This document shows positions 4,932 through 5,032 of a stretch of 5,032 bases of DNA, one piece after another. Position numbers and translations under genes: made by a program. The notes beneath the pieces are model-generated. The model did not search any database. It was not told the DNA's origin and was given only the letters and a program-made list of their open reading frames with translations. Location: positions 1 through 5,032 of the forward strand of contig PWRV01000206.1 in the NCBI GenBank assembly GCA_003563455.1. Direction: 5' to 3'. Position 1 is the first letter of the stretch; each line of letters begins with the position of its first letter. This DNA is from Thioalkalivibrio sp. Its GTDB lineage: Bacteria; Pseudomonadota; Gammaproteobacteria; Ectothiorhodospirales; Ectothiorhodospiraceae.

Positions 4932-5032
4932 ATGGGCAATCGTCTCACCCGTATCACCACACGCACTGGCGACGACGGCACCACCGGACTCGCCATGGGC
5001 CCGCGTGTGCCGAAGGATTCCGTGCGGATCGA
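4932..5032 (+). CDS. pduO: PduO-type cob(I)alamin adenosyltransferase, N-terminal 33 residues (3' end outside window)
   Basis: The enzyme transfers the adenosyl group of ATP to cob(I)alamin (or a cobyrinic acid derivative) in the cytoplasm, giving adenosylcobalamin. The visible protein reads MGNRLTRITTRTGDDGTTGL and then AMGPRVPKDSVRI. It matches the family opening MGNRL, the ATP-binding TRTGDDGTTGL segment (residues 10-20) and the RVPKD segment. I chose ATG 4932 because it gives the family's usual N-terminus and sits seven bases after GGAG (4921-4924); an adjacent ATG at 4929 would add one Met. In many family members the loop after GL reads GDG or similar, whereas here it is AMG. The gene lies 206 bases after btuB on the same strand, across a terminator-like hairpin, so it may be expressed by read-through from the riboswitch-controlled transcript. 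Confidence 0.9.
   Translation, partial: MGNRLTRITTRTGDDGTTGLAMGPRVPKDSVRI

Overview
The window looks like chromosomal DNA from a GC-rich gammaproteobacterium. The grounds are a glutamyl-tRNA synthetase that follows the E. coli protein almost residue by residue, CCA-encoded tRNAs, Shine-Dalgarno starts and a BtuB-type TonB receptor. A Chromatiales/Ectothiorhodospiraceae-like organism is plausible, but the sequence alone cannot fix the genus.

Layout. Bases 1-113 hold the 3' end of a ParE/RelE-superfamily toxin gene (+). Bases 114-404 contain no supportable gene. Bases 405-2270 are a minus-strand translation block, read right to left: gltX (2270-864), tRNA-Ala(GGC) (823-748), a 72-residue two-helix membrane protein (725-507) and tRNA-Glu(TTC) (480-405). 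The gaps are short and no terminator is visible inside, so co-transcription is likely. Bases 2271-2820 are a divergent control region. It holds a weak candidate promoter for gltX, a weak candidate promoter for btuB, two perfect tandem hairpins, a complete adenosylcobalamin-type riboswitch aptamer (2495-2712), and an expression platform whose last hairpin buries the btuB Shine-Dalgarno sequence. Bases 2821-4725 encode a full-length BtuB-like outer-membrane receptor. Bases 4726-4928 are an unusually structured spacer: a chain of small hairpins, a G-quadruplex motif and a terminator-like stem with eight T. From 4932 to the window end runs the N-terminus of a PduO-type cob(I)alamin adenosyltransferase.

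How the parts work together. The right half is a cobalamin salvage locus. Riboswitch-controlled BtuB would bring corrinoids across the outer membrane, and the adenosyltransferase would convert them to adenosylcobalamin, the probable ligand of the riboswitch, closing a feedback loop. The left half makes the charging enzyme GluRS beside its own substrate tRNA-Glu. Glu-tRNA(Glu) also feeds tetrapyrrole synthesis, but any regulatory link to the B12 genes is speculation.

I see no clearly new gene system. The parts most worth a second look are the structured btuB-adenosyltransferase spacer (G-quadruplex competing with the terminator stem), the riboswitch expression platform, and the small membrane protein lodged between two tRNA genes.
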